Shown piece after piece: positions 8,345 through 17,439 of a stretch of 64,000 bases of DNA (its first letter is position 1; each line of letters opens with the position of its first letter). Below the pieces are notes generated by a model, which saw only the letters and a list, made by a program, of their open reading frames with translations, was not told the DNA's origin and searched no databases. Origin of the DNA: JAGPDB01 sp046331265. GTDB lineage: Bacteria; Actinomycetota; Acidimicrobiia; IMCC26256; JAGPDB01. The stretch is from the NCBI GenBank assembly GCA_046331265.1, contig JAXLRE010000002.1:124001-188000 (forward strand), given 5' to 3'. The translations under genes and the position numbers were made by a program.

Positions 8345-9190
8345 ATGAAGTTTCTGATAACGGGCGCTGGTGGACAAGTAGCAACAGCTTGTGAAGAAAT
8401 TATTAGTAAAGCAGATCATGAAGCAATAGCTGTTTCAAGAGATGAGCTAGATATTTCTAACCGTGATCAAACATTAAATTCTATTGTCGCGCTAAAACCA
8501 GATTTTGTAGTTAATTGTGCAGCAATGACAAACGTCGATGCATGTGAAAGCAAAGTTGATGAAGCATTTGCGGTCAATTCTTTGGGTGTAAGAAATTTAG
8601 TTCAAGGATGCGATCTAGTTAGTGCCAATTTGGTGCACTTATCAACTGATTTTGTTTTTGATGGAAGGACGGATCGTCCCTATAGCGAATTTGATTTAAC
8701 AAATCCACTGAGCGTTTATGCAAAAAGTAAATTAGGAGGAGACAACGAAGCATTATCGTACTTTAATTCAACAGTTTTGCGTGTTGCCTGGGTATATGGG
8801 AATGTAAAAGGTGATTTTTTTAAATGGGTTATTGACGGTGTGCAAAACGGTTCGATAAAAAATCTAATAGATGACCAGACAAGTACACCAACCTATAGTT
8901 ACGATATTGCGCAAGTAGTTTTAAAAGTTTGTATGCAACAAATATATGGATTAATAAATGTTGCTAACTCTGGTGAGGCAACTCGTTTGGAAATGGGAAA
9001 AGAAATTTGCGAGTTGCTTAATATTGATAACGATTTAGGCCCAATATCTGAAAAAGAACTTGATCGGCCAGCTAAAAGGCCTAACTATTCGTCGTTAAAC
9101 ACAGATCTACTAAAACGCACGACAGGGATTGTTATGCGTGATTGGCAAGAAACATTAAACGATTACATTTCAAGGATGAAAGAAGTATAA
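8345..9190 (+). CDS. rmlD: dTDP-4-dehydrorhamnose reductase
   Basis: 281 residues from ATG 8345; an upstream in-frame start at 8300 would overlap rmlB and is unlikely. It is a Rossmann SDR with FLITGAGGQVA at the N-terminus, NCAAMTNVDACE (the RmlD NAAAYTxVDxAE block), HLSTDFVFDG and YAKSKLGG with the catalytic Tyr and Lys. It reduces dTDP-4-keto-rhamnose with NAD(P)H in the last step to dTDP-L-rhamnose. rmlA and rmlC are not in this cluster and would have to be elsewhere. It abuts the next gene (stop 9190, start 9191), so the cluster reads as an operon. Confidence 0.88.
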   Translation: MKFLITGAGGQVATACEEIISKADHEAIAVSRDELDISNRDQTLNSIVALKPDFVVNCAAMTNVDACESKVDEAFAVNSLGVRNLVQGCDLVSANLVHLSTDFVFDGRTDRPYSEFDLTNPLSVYAKSKLGGDNEALSYFNSTVLRVAWVYGNVKGDFFKWVIDGVQNGSIKNLIDDQTSTPTYSYDIAQVVLKVCMQQIYGLINVANSGEATRLEMGKEICELLNIDNDLGPISEKELDRPAKRPNYSSLNTDLLKRTTGIVMRDWQETLNDYISRMKEV

Positions 9191-10498
9191 ATGAGCAATA
9201 TTGCAGTCATAGGCTCAGGATATGTTGGTTTGACTACTGCCGCATGTTTTGCATACCACGGACATAAAGTTATTGGCGTTGATATCAATCAAGAACGAGT
9301 TGAAAATTTAAATAAAGGGGTCATTCCTATATTTGAAGAAGGTCTTGAAGATCTTGTAGTTGAGGGTTTAAAGAACGGAAATCTGTCGTTCACGCTCGAA
9401 GCTGATCTTGCCGTCGCATCAAGTGAATTTGTGTTCTTATGTCTGCCTACGCCACAAAAAGAAGATGGATCAGCTGACCTAAGTTATGTGCAAACTGCGA
9501 TAGAAAATATTGCTAAACATATATCTCCTAATTCAATTGTTGTAAATAAATCTACTGTTCCAATTGGATCCGTACGTAAAGTCGCAAAAATGCTTAAAGA
9601 TCACGGAGCTCCAGAAAAAATAAACGTTGTTTCTAACCCAGAATTCCTTAGAGAATCGATAGCGGTAAGAGACGCTTTAAATCCAGGTAGGATTGTTATT
9701 GGCTGTGATAGCGCTGATGCGTCTGTGCGTGTAAGTGAATTATACAGATTGTTTAAAGCTCCTACTGTGTTAACCGATCCTGAATCAGCAGAAATGATTA
9801 AATATGCAAGTAATGCATTTCTCGCATGCAAAATATCTTTCATAAATGAAATGTCACGAGTGGCCGATGCATTTGATGCTGATATAAAAGAAGTCGCAAG
9901 AGGAATGGGCTTTGATACGCGAATAGGATCTCAATTTTTAGAACCAGGTCCTGGATATGGTGGTAGCTGTTTCCCTAAAGATACTTCTGCTTTGTTGTAT
10001 TCAGCTGCCCAAAAAGATGTAGATGTACCAGTTATTAGAGCAACTATAGAGAGCAATCATCAACAATTTGATCATGTTATCGACATTGTAAATAAAGCTA
10101 CCAAGTCCTTAAACAAAGATATTTCAGAAGCGAAGATCGGAGTATGGGGATTGGCATTTAAGTCCGGTACCGACGATGTTCGTGAATCACCAGCTTGTGA
10201 GGTCGTAAGACGTTTAGTAAATGCGGGAGCAAGTGTAAAGGCTTATGATCCTCAAGCAAATGACAATGCTAGAAAAGTATTAGAGAATGTCGAAATTCTT
10301 GAAGATAAATATGATGTGGTTCAAGATTCAGATTTATTAATTGTTTTAACAGAATGGGATGAATTTATTGATGCAGATTATTCGAAAGTGCTACAAAACA
10401 TGGACTCGAATATAGTTTTTGACGCGAGAAATGTACTTGATTTTCATACTCTAAGTTCGACAGGCTTTAAAGTATATGGAATAGGAAGACACCAGTAG
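9191..10498 (+). CDS. ugd: UDP-glucose 6-dehydrogenase
   Basis: 435 residues. IAVIGSGYVGLTTA is the N-terminal NAD-binding loop. PTPQKEDGSADL and STVPIGS follow. NPEFLRES is the family signature, and PGPGYGGSCFPKD carries the catalytic Cys. The C-terminal UDP-binding domain contains GLAFKSGTDDVRESP. It oxidises UDP-glucose twice to UDP-glucuronate, a precursor for acidic surface polysaccharide. A UDP-GlcNAc or UDP-ManNAc dehydrogenase of the same family cannot be excluded by eye. It is contiguous with rmlD. Confidence 0.9.
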   Translation: MSNIAVIGSGYVGLTTAACFAYHGHKVIGVDINQERVENLNKGVIPIFEEGLEDLVVEGLKNGNLSFTLEADLAVASSEFVFLCLPTPQKEDGSADLSYVQTAIENIAKHISPNSIVVNKSTVPIGSVRKVAKMLKDHGAPEKINVVSNPEFLRESIAVRDALNPGRIVIGCDSADASVRVSELYRLFKAPTVLTDPESAEMIKYASNAFLACKISFINEMSRVADAFDADIKEVARGMGFDTRIGSQFLEPGPGYGGSCFPKDTSALLYSAAQKDVDVPVIRATIESNHQQFDHVIDIVNKATKSLNKDISEAKIGVWGLAFKSGTDDVRESPACEVVRRLVNAGASVKAYDPQANDNARKVLENVEILEDKYDVVQDSDLLIVLTEWDEFIDADYSKVLQNMDSNIVFDARNVLDFHTLSSTGFKVYGIGRHQ

Positions 10499-10510
10499 GC
10501 TGAAAAATAT

Positions 10511-11374
10511 ATGGTAAAAAATAACAATGATTATTCAGTCGTTATAGTTGAATATTATTCATCAGACCATATTCTAAATTGTTTAAATTCCATTACAGAT
10601 CAAAGTCAAAAGCCAAAAGAAATAATCGTGGTAGTTAATGGCTGTGATAAAAAAGTTTTAGAAAAAATCGAAGAAACTTTTCCTAAAGTACACATTATTA
10701 ATCCGCATCAAAACCTAGGATATTCCAAAGCTTGTAATTTAGGTATTGCAAATACCTCAGCTAACTATGTTCTTGTATCTAATCCAGATGTTGTATATGA
10801 AATAGATTCATGTGAGAGAGCTCTTGAGTTTTTCTCTGTGCATGATGATGTAGCTAGTGTCGGACCAAAAATTCTCGAGATAGATGGAAACATCTATCCA
10901 TCAGCAAGAAATGAACCAAAATTAATCGATGCGATTGGGCATGCTGTTTTTGGAATGTTTAGCAAGAACAATAAATACACTCGAAAGTACAGGAATAGTG
11001 AGATCGATGCTGAGCTAACACGTGAAGTTGACTGGCTTTCTGGTGCAGCAGTCTTTTTAAGAAGATCTGCATTAGATGAAGTCGGGGGTTGGGATGAAGA
11101 CTATTTTATGTATTGTGAAGATATTGATTTAGGTCGTAAATTTCGGGTCAATCGATGGAAAAACTATTTTGTTCCAACATCTGTCGTTACACATGTTGGT
11201 GGAGTTTCCACTTCAAGAACGCCTATTAAATTTATTGTTGCTCACCATGTGAGTCTTTATAAATTTATTTCAAAAAAGTACGACAACAAATTAATTGCAA
11301 AATTGTCTGCTGGTTTATTAATTGCTTTCAGGCTTCCATTGGCCATAATCGCTCATTATCTTCGAATAGACTAG
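10511..11374 (+). CDS. Family 2 glycosyltransferase, WbbL-like rhamnosyltransferase
   Basis: 287 residues of GT-A fold. The N-terminus YSVVIVEYYSSDHILNCLNSI has the nucleotide-sugar entry motif. LVSNPDVVYE contains the metal-binding DxD equivalent (NPD), and GGWDEDYFMYCEDIDLGRKFR is the typical GT2 acceptor/ED motif. The C-terminus has a hydrophobic stretch (LLIAFRLPLAIIAHYL) that could hold it to the membrane. Its place between rmlD/ugd and the mannose-1-P guanylyltransferase matches the mycobacterial wbbL locus, so transfer of rhamnose to the lipid-linked arabinogalactan-type linker is a reasonable inference. The actual donor and acceptor are not shown by sequence. Confidence 0.8.
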   Translation: MVKNNNDYSVVIVEYYSSDHILNCLNSITDQSQKPKEIIVVVNGCDKKVLEKIEETFPKVHIINPHQNLGYSKACNLGIANTSANYVLVSNPDVVYEIDSCERALEFFSVHDDVASVGPKILEIDGNIYPSARNEPKLIDAIGHAVFGMFSKNNKYTRKYRNSEIDAELTREVDWLSGAAVFLRRSALDEVGGWDEDYFMYCEDIDLGRKFRVNRWKNYFVPTSVVTHVGGVSTSRTPIKFIVAHHVSLYKFISKKYDNKLIAKLSAGLLIAFRLPLAIIAHYLRID

Positions 11375-11379
11375 AAGCT

Positions 11380-12462
11380 GTGAAGGGTGTAATTCTTGTA
11401 GGTGGCGAAGGTATGCGCATGCGTCCGTTAACTTATCACACACCAAAACCATTACTTCCTATAGCTAATGTTGCTTTTGTTGAACGACAAATTAAATGGT
11501 TGAGCTCTCATGGTATAAACGAAATCATTCTTTCTTTAGGTTATTTGCCGGATACATTTGAAGAATATTTCCATACAAACCCAATTGAGAATGTCCACAT
11601 TGAGTATGCAATCGAAGATAATCCTCTAGGTACTGCTGGAGCAATCAAATATGCGATAAAAGATGTTGATGATGATTTTGTTGTTTGTAATGGTGATGTT
11701 TTGACTGATCTAGACATTACTGAACTCATGACGATGCATAGACAGCGCAATTCGCAAGCAACAATAGCGCTGACTTATGTTGAAGATCCTTCAGCATTTG
11801 GTGTTGTTCCAACTGATGAAAATAATAAAGTAATAGCATTCGTTGAAAAACCTCCGCTTGAGACGGCTCCTAGTCATTGGATAAATGCAGGTATATATAT
11901 ACTAAGTCCACGTTTTTTGGATCTAATTCCTGAAAATGTCCAAGTATCCATCGAACGTGAAACATTTCCGACTTTGCTGGAGAATGGTTCAATGTATGCT
12001 CTTGAATCTCAAGCATATTGGCTAGATATAGGTACTCCAACTCAATATTTGCGTGCACATAGTGACTATCTAGATTCGATAAATAAGTATGAAGAGCAAG
12101 ACTCACTTATAGAAGTCGCCCCAGGTTTATTTAGTGATGGGGAAGTAAAAATCGGGCGTGATGTTATCATCAAATCTCGTTCTCTTGTCGGAGCAGGTAC
12201 CGTTATTGGCGATAATTGTGTATTAGAAGCAACCTCTATGGGCAGGCGCTGTATATTGGGTGACGACGTGAAATTGTCTAATAGTGTTTTACATGCTGGT
12301 GTAAATATAGAGCAAGGATGCTATGTAGATTCAAGCATTATTGGCGAAGCAACAACAATTGGGGCTAATTCAGATCTGAGTCAACACTGTCTAGTGAAGG
12401 CACATGAAAACGTTGAATCAAACTCACGGCTCAAGGCAGAGCGCGTCGGAATGATTGTATAG
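11380..12462 (+). CDS. Mannose-1-phosphate guanylyltransferase-like nucleotidyltransferase
   Basis: 360 residues from GTG 11380. The N-terminal nucleotidyltransferase opens with ILVGGEGMRMRPLTYHTPKPLLPI; the usual G-x-G-T-R-L-R-P is GEGMRMRP here. VCNGDVLTDLD is the metal-binding GDxL, and VEKPP and INAGIYILSP follow. The C-terminal 110 residues are a left-handed beta-helix of hexapeptide type (IGRDVIIKSRSLVGAGTVIGDNC). It makes GDP-mannose, or a similar NDP-sugar, from the sugar-1-phosphate supplied by the manB gene at 25108. It has the context of mycobacterial Rv3264c. NDP-glucose specificity is the main alternative. Confidence 0.82.
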   Translation: MKGVILVGGEGMRMRPLTYHTPKPLLPIANVAFVERQIKWLSSHGINEIILSLGYLPDTFEEYFHTNPIENVHIEYAIEDNPLGTAGAIKYAIKDVDDDFVVCNGDVLTDLDITELMTMHRQRNSQATIALTYVEDPSAFGVVPTDENNKVIAFVEKPPLETAPSHWINAGIYILSPRFLDLIPENVQVSIERETFPTLLENGSMYALESQAYWLDIGTPTQYLRAHSDYLDSINKYEEQDSLIEVAPGLFSDGEVKIGRDVIIKSRSLVGAGTVIGDNCVLEATSMGRRCILGDDVKLSNSVLHAGVNIEQGCYVDSSIIGEATTIGANSDLSQHCLVKAHENVESNSRLKAERVGMIV

Positions 12463-12474
12463 AATATATCGCTT

Positions 12475-13413
12475 ATGCGTATCTTAGTTACTGGTGGAGC
12501 TGGCTTTATTGGCTCTAATTTGGTTGATCGATTATTGGTTGAGGGACATGAAGTAGATGCCATCGATGATCTTTCAACTGGTTCATTGATGAACCTTGCA
12601 AGTGCAAGAGCAAATGGACAGCGAAAATTTTCTTTCCATCGTCTAGACATTAAATCAAGTGCTGTAATCGATACTATAGTTAAATCGAAACCAGATATTG
12701 TTATGCACTTGGGTGCACAAACAGACGTATCAAGTTCAATAGCTAAACCAGTTGCCGATGCTGAAACAAATATCATTGGTTCAATCAACGTTCTAGAAGG
12801 TTGTGTCAAAGCTAATGTAAGCAAAATTATTTTTGCTTGTACTGCTGGTATCTATGGTGAACCACAATCGCTACCTTTGAGAGAGGGTCATCCTCTTAAT
12901 CCACTGTCTCCATATGCTGTTTCAAAAAAAGCTGTCTTAGATTATTTAGGTGCTTATAGGGCAAGTTCAGGGCTTGAATATGTTGCTTTAGTTCTGGCAA
13001 ATGTTTACGGTCCACGTCAAAGTGCACATCAAGAAGGTGGGGCAGTTGCAAGATTTGCATCTCAGATGATGAGAAGAGAACGTCCTACGATTTTTGGAGA
13101 TGGAGCACAAACAAGAGATTTTATTTTTGTTGATGATGTTGTTGATGCATTTGTGAAAAGTATCGATAAGGGTTCTGGCCTAGCAATGAACATTGGAACT
13201 GGAGAATCTACATCAGTACAAAAACTTTTTGATCTTATTGCCAAGAAAACTGCTTATAAAGATCCTCCGCGATATGCACCAAAGCGCAGCGGAGAAATTA
13301 TTGATTCAGCACTAGATTATAAACGTGCACAGCTTCACATAGGTTTTGAGCCTTTCACATCAATTGAAGATGGAATAGGCAGAACTATCGAATGGTATCG
13401 AGCTCAGAGCTAA
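12475..13413 (+). CDS. NAD-dependent epimerase/dehydratase, UDP-glucose 4-epimerase-like
   Basis: 312 residues. ILVTGGAGFIGSNLVDRLL is the NAD loop, HLGAQTDVSSSI and NIIGSINVLEG follow, the catalytic Y-x-x-x-K is YAVSK, and NVYGPRQSAHQEGGAV resembles GalE-type UDP-sugar epimerases. The usual Ser-Ser-x-x-VYG block is ACTAGIYG, so a Thr stands where the catalytic Ser normally is. It probably interconverts UDP-sugars (Glc/Gal or uronates from the ugd product) for the same surface polymer. It starts 12 nt after the preceding stop and converges on cofE with 1 nt between the stops. Confidence 0.82.
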   Translation: MRILVTGGAGFIGSNLVDRLLVEGHEVDAIDDLSTGSLMNLASARANGQRKFSFHRLDIKSSAVIDTIVKSKPDIVMHLGAQTDVSSSIAKPVADAETNIIGSINVLEGCVKANVSKIIFACTAGIYGEPQSLPLREGHPLNPLSPYAVSKKAVLDYLGAYRASSGLEYVALVLANVYGPRQSAHQEGGAVARFASQMMRRERPTIFGDGAQTRDFIFVDDVVDAFVKSIDKGSGLAMNIGTGESTSVQKLFDLIAKKTAYKDPPRYAPKRSGEIIDSALDYKRAQLHIGFEPFTSIEDGIGRTIEWYRAQS

Positions 13414-13414
13414 A

Positions 13415-14068
13415 TTATCTAAATAATTCTTCATTCGGGTTTCGGATGTAGTCGCTAGCCTTTCCGTTTCCTAAATAACTTGTTGGAATGCCCCGAACTA
13501 ATGCTGCACAAATACCTGAGCTTTTCTGCATTACTAACTCTGCAGTGCTTGCTAATTCATCTGCAATAGCAACAGAAGATGAACTAAAAGTTTTTATTCC
13601 ATATAGACCTAGGGCAACACTAGTTTTCCCTTTACGAAATGGTCTTGTAAATGCATTACTTATTATCACTGGAATTGAAATGTTGAATGCAGCATTTATG
13701 GAATGATGAAGAGCGTATGCTGCTGAATCGATATCGTTGGGAAGCAAGATGGCGTATCCCTCATCGGTATCGGATTCGTCTACGCCGGCATTTGCACATA
13801 TAAATCCGTGTTTGGTCTCTGAGATTATTAGATTATCTTTTTGTCGGATTATTCTTTTTGATTCTTGTTCAACAATGCTTTGTTTTGTTGTTTTACTGTC
13901 TAGCTTTGTGATTCGTCCTCGAGATTTTGAGATTACTTTTGAAGCAACAACTAGAACATCTTGATCGGTAATTGGAGTAAATGTATTGAGTTTTTTACCT
14001 ATTAATAGTCCAAGGTCGTCACCTTTTACTATTTTCTTGATTCCCTCGATTGGGTGGATCTCGATCAT
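13415..14068 (-). CDS. cofE: Coenzyme F420-0:L-glutamate ligase (CofE/FbiB N-terminal type)
   Basis: 217 residues. IHPIEGIKKIVKGDDL at the start, VVASKVISKSRGR, ICANAGVDESDTDEGYAILLP and the loop SNAFTRPFRKGKTSVALG are the CofE set. The enzyme adds glutamates to F420-0 using GTP. No nitroreductase-like FbiB C-terminal domain is present, so it is the short CofE form. F420 use in this organism is supported by the NADP-F420 oxidoreductase-like gene at 41181. It shares a leftward unit with the small gene at 14072 (3 nt between them). Confidence 0.85.
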   Translation of the reverse strand: MIEIHPIEGIKKIVKGDDLGLLIGKKLNTFTPITDQDVLVVASKVISKSRGRITKLDSKTTKQSIVEQESKRIIRQKDNLIISETKHGFICANAGVDESDTDEGYAILLPNDIDSAAYALHHSINAAFNISIPVIISNAFTRPFRKGKTSVALGLYGIKTFSSSSVAIADELASTAELVMQKSSGICAALVRGIPTSYLGNGKASDYIRNPNEELFR

Positions 14069-14071
14069 GTT

Positions 14072-14407
14072 TTATGAAATTCGGCGTTTCGCCTCACATG
14101 CAATTTTTTTTGTTGATTCAAATGCTTGGTTCGATGTTTCTTTTACTCTTTTAACAACTTGTGTGGCGACAGGACCAATATTGTTCGAGACTTTCTCGGC
14201 AACAGGTGAAATTTTTGTAGCGATGGGAGTTAAATTTTCGATAACTTTTCCACTGGCATCTTTTATAACTGGTTCAACCTTTGAGGAAACGTTATCTATA
14301 TGAGCTTTAACGCTATCTCTTTTCTTAGATAGTTGTGCAACACCCAGAGCTGCTGCACCTAATGCAACATAAGCGCCATCTCGTAAATTTGTTTTGATAT
14401 TAGTCAT
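14072..14407 (-). CDS. Small helical protein, unknown function
   Basis: 111 residues. A short hydrophobic stretch (YVALGAAALGVAQL, about residues 13-26) is followed by an 85-residue amphipathic region with regularly spaced Val/Ile and Lys/Glu (VKAHIDNVSSKVEPVIKDAS, KVSNNIGPVATQVVKRVKET), reminiscent of apolipoprotein-like or LEA-like helices. I do not recognise a family. The start is well supported: a TTGCAT-17-TAGAAT promoter places the start codon 6 nt after the -10 hexamer. It is first in the unit with cofE. A similar small helical protein occurs at 61033. Confidence 0.65.
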   Translation of the reverse strand: MTNIKTNLRDGAYVALGAAALGVAQLSKKRDSVKAHIDNVSSKVEPVIKDASGKVIENLTPIATKISPVAEKVSNNIGPVATQVVKRVKETSNQAFESTKKIACEAKRRIS

Positions 14408-14413
14408 AGCACC

Positions 14414-14442
14414 ATTCTACATATAGCTGCTTGCAGATGCAA
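14414..14442 (-). promoter_or_regulatory. Sigma-70-type promoter, leaderless
   Basis: Read on the minus strand: TTGCAT (14437-14442), 17-nt spacer, TAGAAT (14414-14419), then 6 nt to the ATG at 14407. Spacing and hexamers fit a vegetative promoter whose transcript starts at or next to the start codon. Confidence 0.7.
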
Positions 14443-14446
14443 GCAG
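14427..14446. promoter_or_regulatory. Inverted repeat in a divergent promoter region (possible operator)
   Basis: CTGCTTGC and GCAAGCAG form an 8-bp perfect inverted repeat with a 4-nt AGAT centre. It covers the -35 box of the leftward promoter and lies about 12 nt upstream of the TAGAAT (14458-14463) that precedes the rightward gene at 14473. It could be an operator controlling both directions; no regulator is adjacent. Confidence 0.5.
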
Positions 14447-14472
14447 AGCTTTTGGTGTAGAATGTTCACCTT

Positions 14473-17439
14473 ATGACTCTTAGTTCTAATCCAAATTCTG
14501 AGAACGATATTACAGAAGAAGCCGCATTTGCTTGGCCTACAGTGGTGTGTGTTGTAGTAACCAAAGATCCAGGAGACTGGCTCGAACCGTGTCTCAAATC
14601 AATAGCTGTACAAGATTATCCCGATTTGACCACTTTAGTGGTTGATGTCGGATCCCACGAAGATACTGCTGAAAGGGTAATGAAATCAGCTCCAAAAGCA
14701 TTTGTTAAAAAAACTGAAGAAGATAACTTTGCTCATGCGGTCAATGAAGCTATCAACTCTATTGAAGGTGCAACATATATTCTCATTTGTCATGATGATG
14801 TAGTTATTTCAAAAACCTGTATTTCAACGTTGGTAGAAGAAGCTTTTCGATCGAATGCTTCAATAATTGGACCAAAAATAATCGATGGTGAAAACAAAGA
14901 CAAACTTCTAGAAGTTGGGGGAATGATCGATAGATTTGGAGTTCCATTCAGTGGAATTGAGCCAGACGAAGTTGATCAAGGTCAGCATGATGGAGTTAGA
15001 GATGTGTTTTTCGTTTCTAGTGCTGCAATGTTGGTTAGAGCTGATTTATTTAGAGCATTAAATGGTTTTGATGAACAATGTTTTCCTGGTGCAGAAGACA
15101 TAGATTTAGCATGGCGTGCACATCTAGTTGGGGCTCGTGTTTTAGTTCAACCTGAAGCTGTTGTTGCGCATCACAAGGCTTCAGACCGTCAGCGTAAAGC
15201 CAGAACATCTGCTGTAGCAAGAGTTGCAAAACATCGTATGAGAATGGTGCTAAAAAATGCCTCAAAAACATCACTTTTATGGATATTGCCTTTGGCTTTT
15301 GTGCTGCATACCTTTGAAGGAATCGCTTGGCTTATAAGACTTGACCCAAGACGTGCATGGTTATTGTTTTCAGGATGGATTTGGAATATTAAAAATATAA
15401 AGGATACAAAGAAACAACGAGCAATTGTTCAAAAGACAAGGGAAGTATCCGATAGATCTATAGCTACATATCAAATTGGTGGGTCAGCGAGAATTAGAAG
15501 ATTTTTTACCAACGTAATTCAAAATAGGAATCTAAAGAAATTAACCAATGCGTCAAGAACATTTGCGCTAAGTAGCTATTCAAAAAGAACTCGAGAAACA
15601 CCATTTTATTTAGCTGCAGGTCTTATTTATTTAATTTCTGTTCGGAATATAATATTTAACTCCTTAACAACAGTTGGGCAGTTTGCGCGTTGGCCGAGTT
15701 TTTCTAACCAGTTAAATGCATTACTTTACGGATCTAGCCCTACATCGGGTGAACCAATGTTGTCTTCGACATTTGGGCGCATCATAGCTGCAACTATGAC
15801 ATTCATGTTTGGAATGAAAGCTGGATTAGCACAAAGTATCTTTGTTCTTTCTTTGATCCCAATAGGGACATACGGAGTTCGACTTATTTTGAAAGATAGA
15901 GCAATTGACCCTAGGGCTATTGCTGCTGGTGTAATAAGTTACGGTTTCTTTACTTTCTCAGTTGCAACATTTTCAAATGGGTATTTAGGTTCATTGATAC
16001 TTATGGCAGGCCTGCCATACTTGATCAGAGCTTTAAGTAACTATAAACCTAGACAAGCTGGTGTTGTACTTGGCTTAATGTGCGCCTTTTACTCAGCAGC
16101 AATAGTGCTTTCTGCGATTATTGCAATTGTGTATTTACTATTGAGTTTTACAGAAATGAAGCAAAATAGTTCATTTACTAAACGCTTTAGGACAATTTTA
16201 TGGGCTGGTGTAATTGCTTTATTTCTAAATATAGGTTTGGTATACGATCTAATAAGAAAGATTGATAGAAATGCTTTTGGTCTAAATTCTGTTTCTGAAG
16301 CTTTTCCTAAATATATATTTATATCAACTCCAGTTACTGTTGCTATCTATATTGCAGTCTTTGCTACTGCAATTGCACTGTTAGTTGGTAGAAATGAAAG
16401 AACATCTGATCTAAGATTATTAATCTTATCGGCATCAATTTTGATTGCTATTTCTATGGTGGCTATACGTTTAGCGCAGCCGATATTCGATGTAAATATC
16501 ATTTTTGTCATACTTCAGCTATGCGTATCTATTTCTATAGCTATTTCAATTAATTCTTTCTTGGAAGAATTAAAGCTGCGATCATTTTCGATTATGCATA
16601 TTGGTTCTGTTCTGGCTTGCGCATTGGTTTTGGCCAGTTTATTAATCTCATCGCCAATCCTCTTGAATGGTTATTTTTCATTACCTCAAAGAAGTTGGGA
16701 TAAACAAATAGAGACTGTTGCCAATGAACGAATCGTTTACTTCGGTAATTCAACTGTAATTCCTGGGCGCAGCGTATTGGCTCCCTTGAATAGAAATTTC
16801 TCAATATCATCAACACCGCAAGTTACCTTAAGCTCAAGCTTTGTTGGGCCAGCATCAAAGCTTGATGATGATATTAGAAAAATATTTTCAAGTGTAATGA
16901 TTAGTGAAACAACACATGCTGGATATTTATTAGGGAGGCACTCTGTAAGATTGATAGCGATTCCAACTTCGAAATCGCCGCAATCTTCATTGACAGGCAA
17001 AGACAGCCAGTTATTGAGAGCACTAGATAGGCAAGTTGATTTGGTCAGATTACGTGACAGAAAAGGTCTAGTTGTTTATTACAACACTGCTTTGGAAAAA
17101 AAGCTTTCTTCGTATGAGTATGTGAAATCATATTCTCCTGTAAAAACATTTAATTTGAAAGTTAGAGATGAAAAGTCATTATTTGTAAAAAATAAAATAG
17201 ATATTTCTCCAATTACGTTAGCAATTATTTTTGCAAATATAGCAATATTAATCTTTGTACTTTTATGGCCGAGAAGACATCAGCTTATTTCTGCTAGTTC
17301 TTTAAAAATAACTCAAATAGTTAATGCAAGTAATAGAGAAAAATCAAGCATTGATTTGAATAGTGAACATAATAAAGAAAAATCAATCATTGACATAACT
17401 GAAAGAGATATCGATCGAGTAACTGTGAGTAAACCATGA
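14473..17439 (+). CDS. Large membrane glycosyltransferase (GT2 domain + polytopic domain)
   Basis: 988 residues. Residues about 20-270 are a GT2 domain: VVVTKDPGDWLEPCLKSI, HDDVVISKTC (DD-type metal site), LNGFDEQCFPGAEDIDLAWR. About ten or more membrane segments follow between residues 270 and 730, then an extracytoplasmic region, a final membrane helix (about 916-935) and a charged tail. The layout resembles large actinobacterial envelope glycosyltransferases that use lipid-linked sugars. The exact product is unknown. The stop overlaps the next start by 4 nt, so the DUF5719 and thioredoxin-like proteins are probably co-translated with it. TAGAAT at 14458-14463 may be its -10 box. Confidence 0.8.
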   Translation: MTLSSNPNSENDITEEAAFAWPTVVCVVVTKDPGDWLEPCLKSIAVQDYPDLTTLVVDVGSHEDTAERVMKSAPKAFVKKTEEDNFAHAVNEAINSIEGATYILICHDDVVISKTCISTLVEEAFRSNASIIGPKIIDGENKDKLLEVGGMIDRFGVPFSGIEPDEVDQGQHDGVRDVFFVSSAAMLVRADLFRALNGFDEQCFPGAEDIDLAWRAHLVGARVLVQPEAVVAHHKASDRQRKARTSAVARVAKHRMRMVLKNASKTSLLWILPLAFVLHTFEGIAWLIRLDPRRAWLLFSGWIWNIKNIKDTKKQRAIVQKTREVSDRSIATYQIGGSARIRRFFTNVIQNRNLKKLTNASRTFALSSYSKRTRETPFYLAAGLIYLISVRNIIFNSLTTVGQFARWPSFSNQLNALLYGSSPTSGEPMLSSTFGRIIAATMTFMFGMKAGLAQSIFVLSLIPIGTYGVRLILKDRAIDPRAIAAGVISYGFFTFSVATFSNGYLGSLILMAGLPYLIRALSNYKPRQAGVVLGLMCAFYSAAIVLSAIIAIVYLLLSFTEMKQNSSFTKRFRTILWAGVIALFLNIGLVYDLIRKIDRNAFGLNSVSEAFPKYIFISTPVTVAIYIAVFATAIALLVGRNERTSDLRLLILSASILIAISMVAIRLAQPIFDVNIIFVILQLCVSISIAISINSFLEELKLRSFSIMHIGSVLACALVLASLLISSPILLNGYFSLPQRSWDKQIETVANERIVYFGNSTVIPGRSVLAPLNRNFSISSTPQVTLSSSFVGPASKLDDDIRKIFSSVMISETTHAGYLLGRHSVRLIAIPTSKSPQSSLTGKDSQLLRALDRQVDLVRLRDRKGLVVYYNTALEKKLSSYEYVKSYSPVKTFNLKVRDEKSLFVKNKIDISPITLAIIFANIAILIFVLLWPRRHQLISASSLKITQIVNASNREKSSIDLNSEHNKEKSIIDITERDIDRVTVSKP

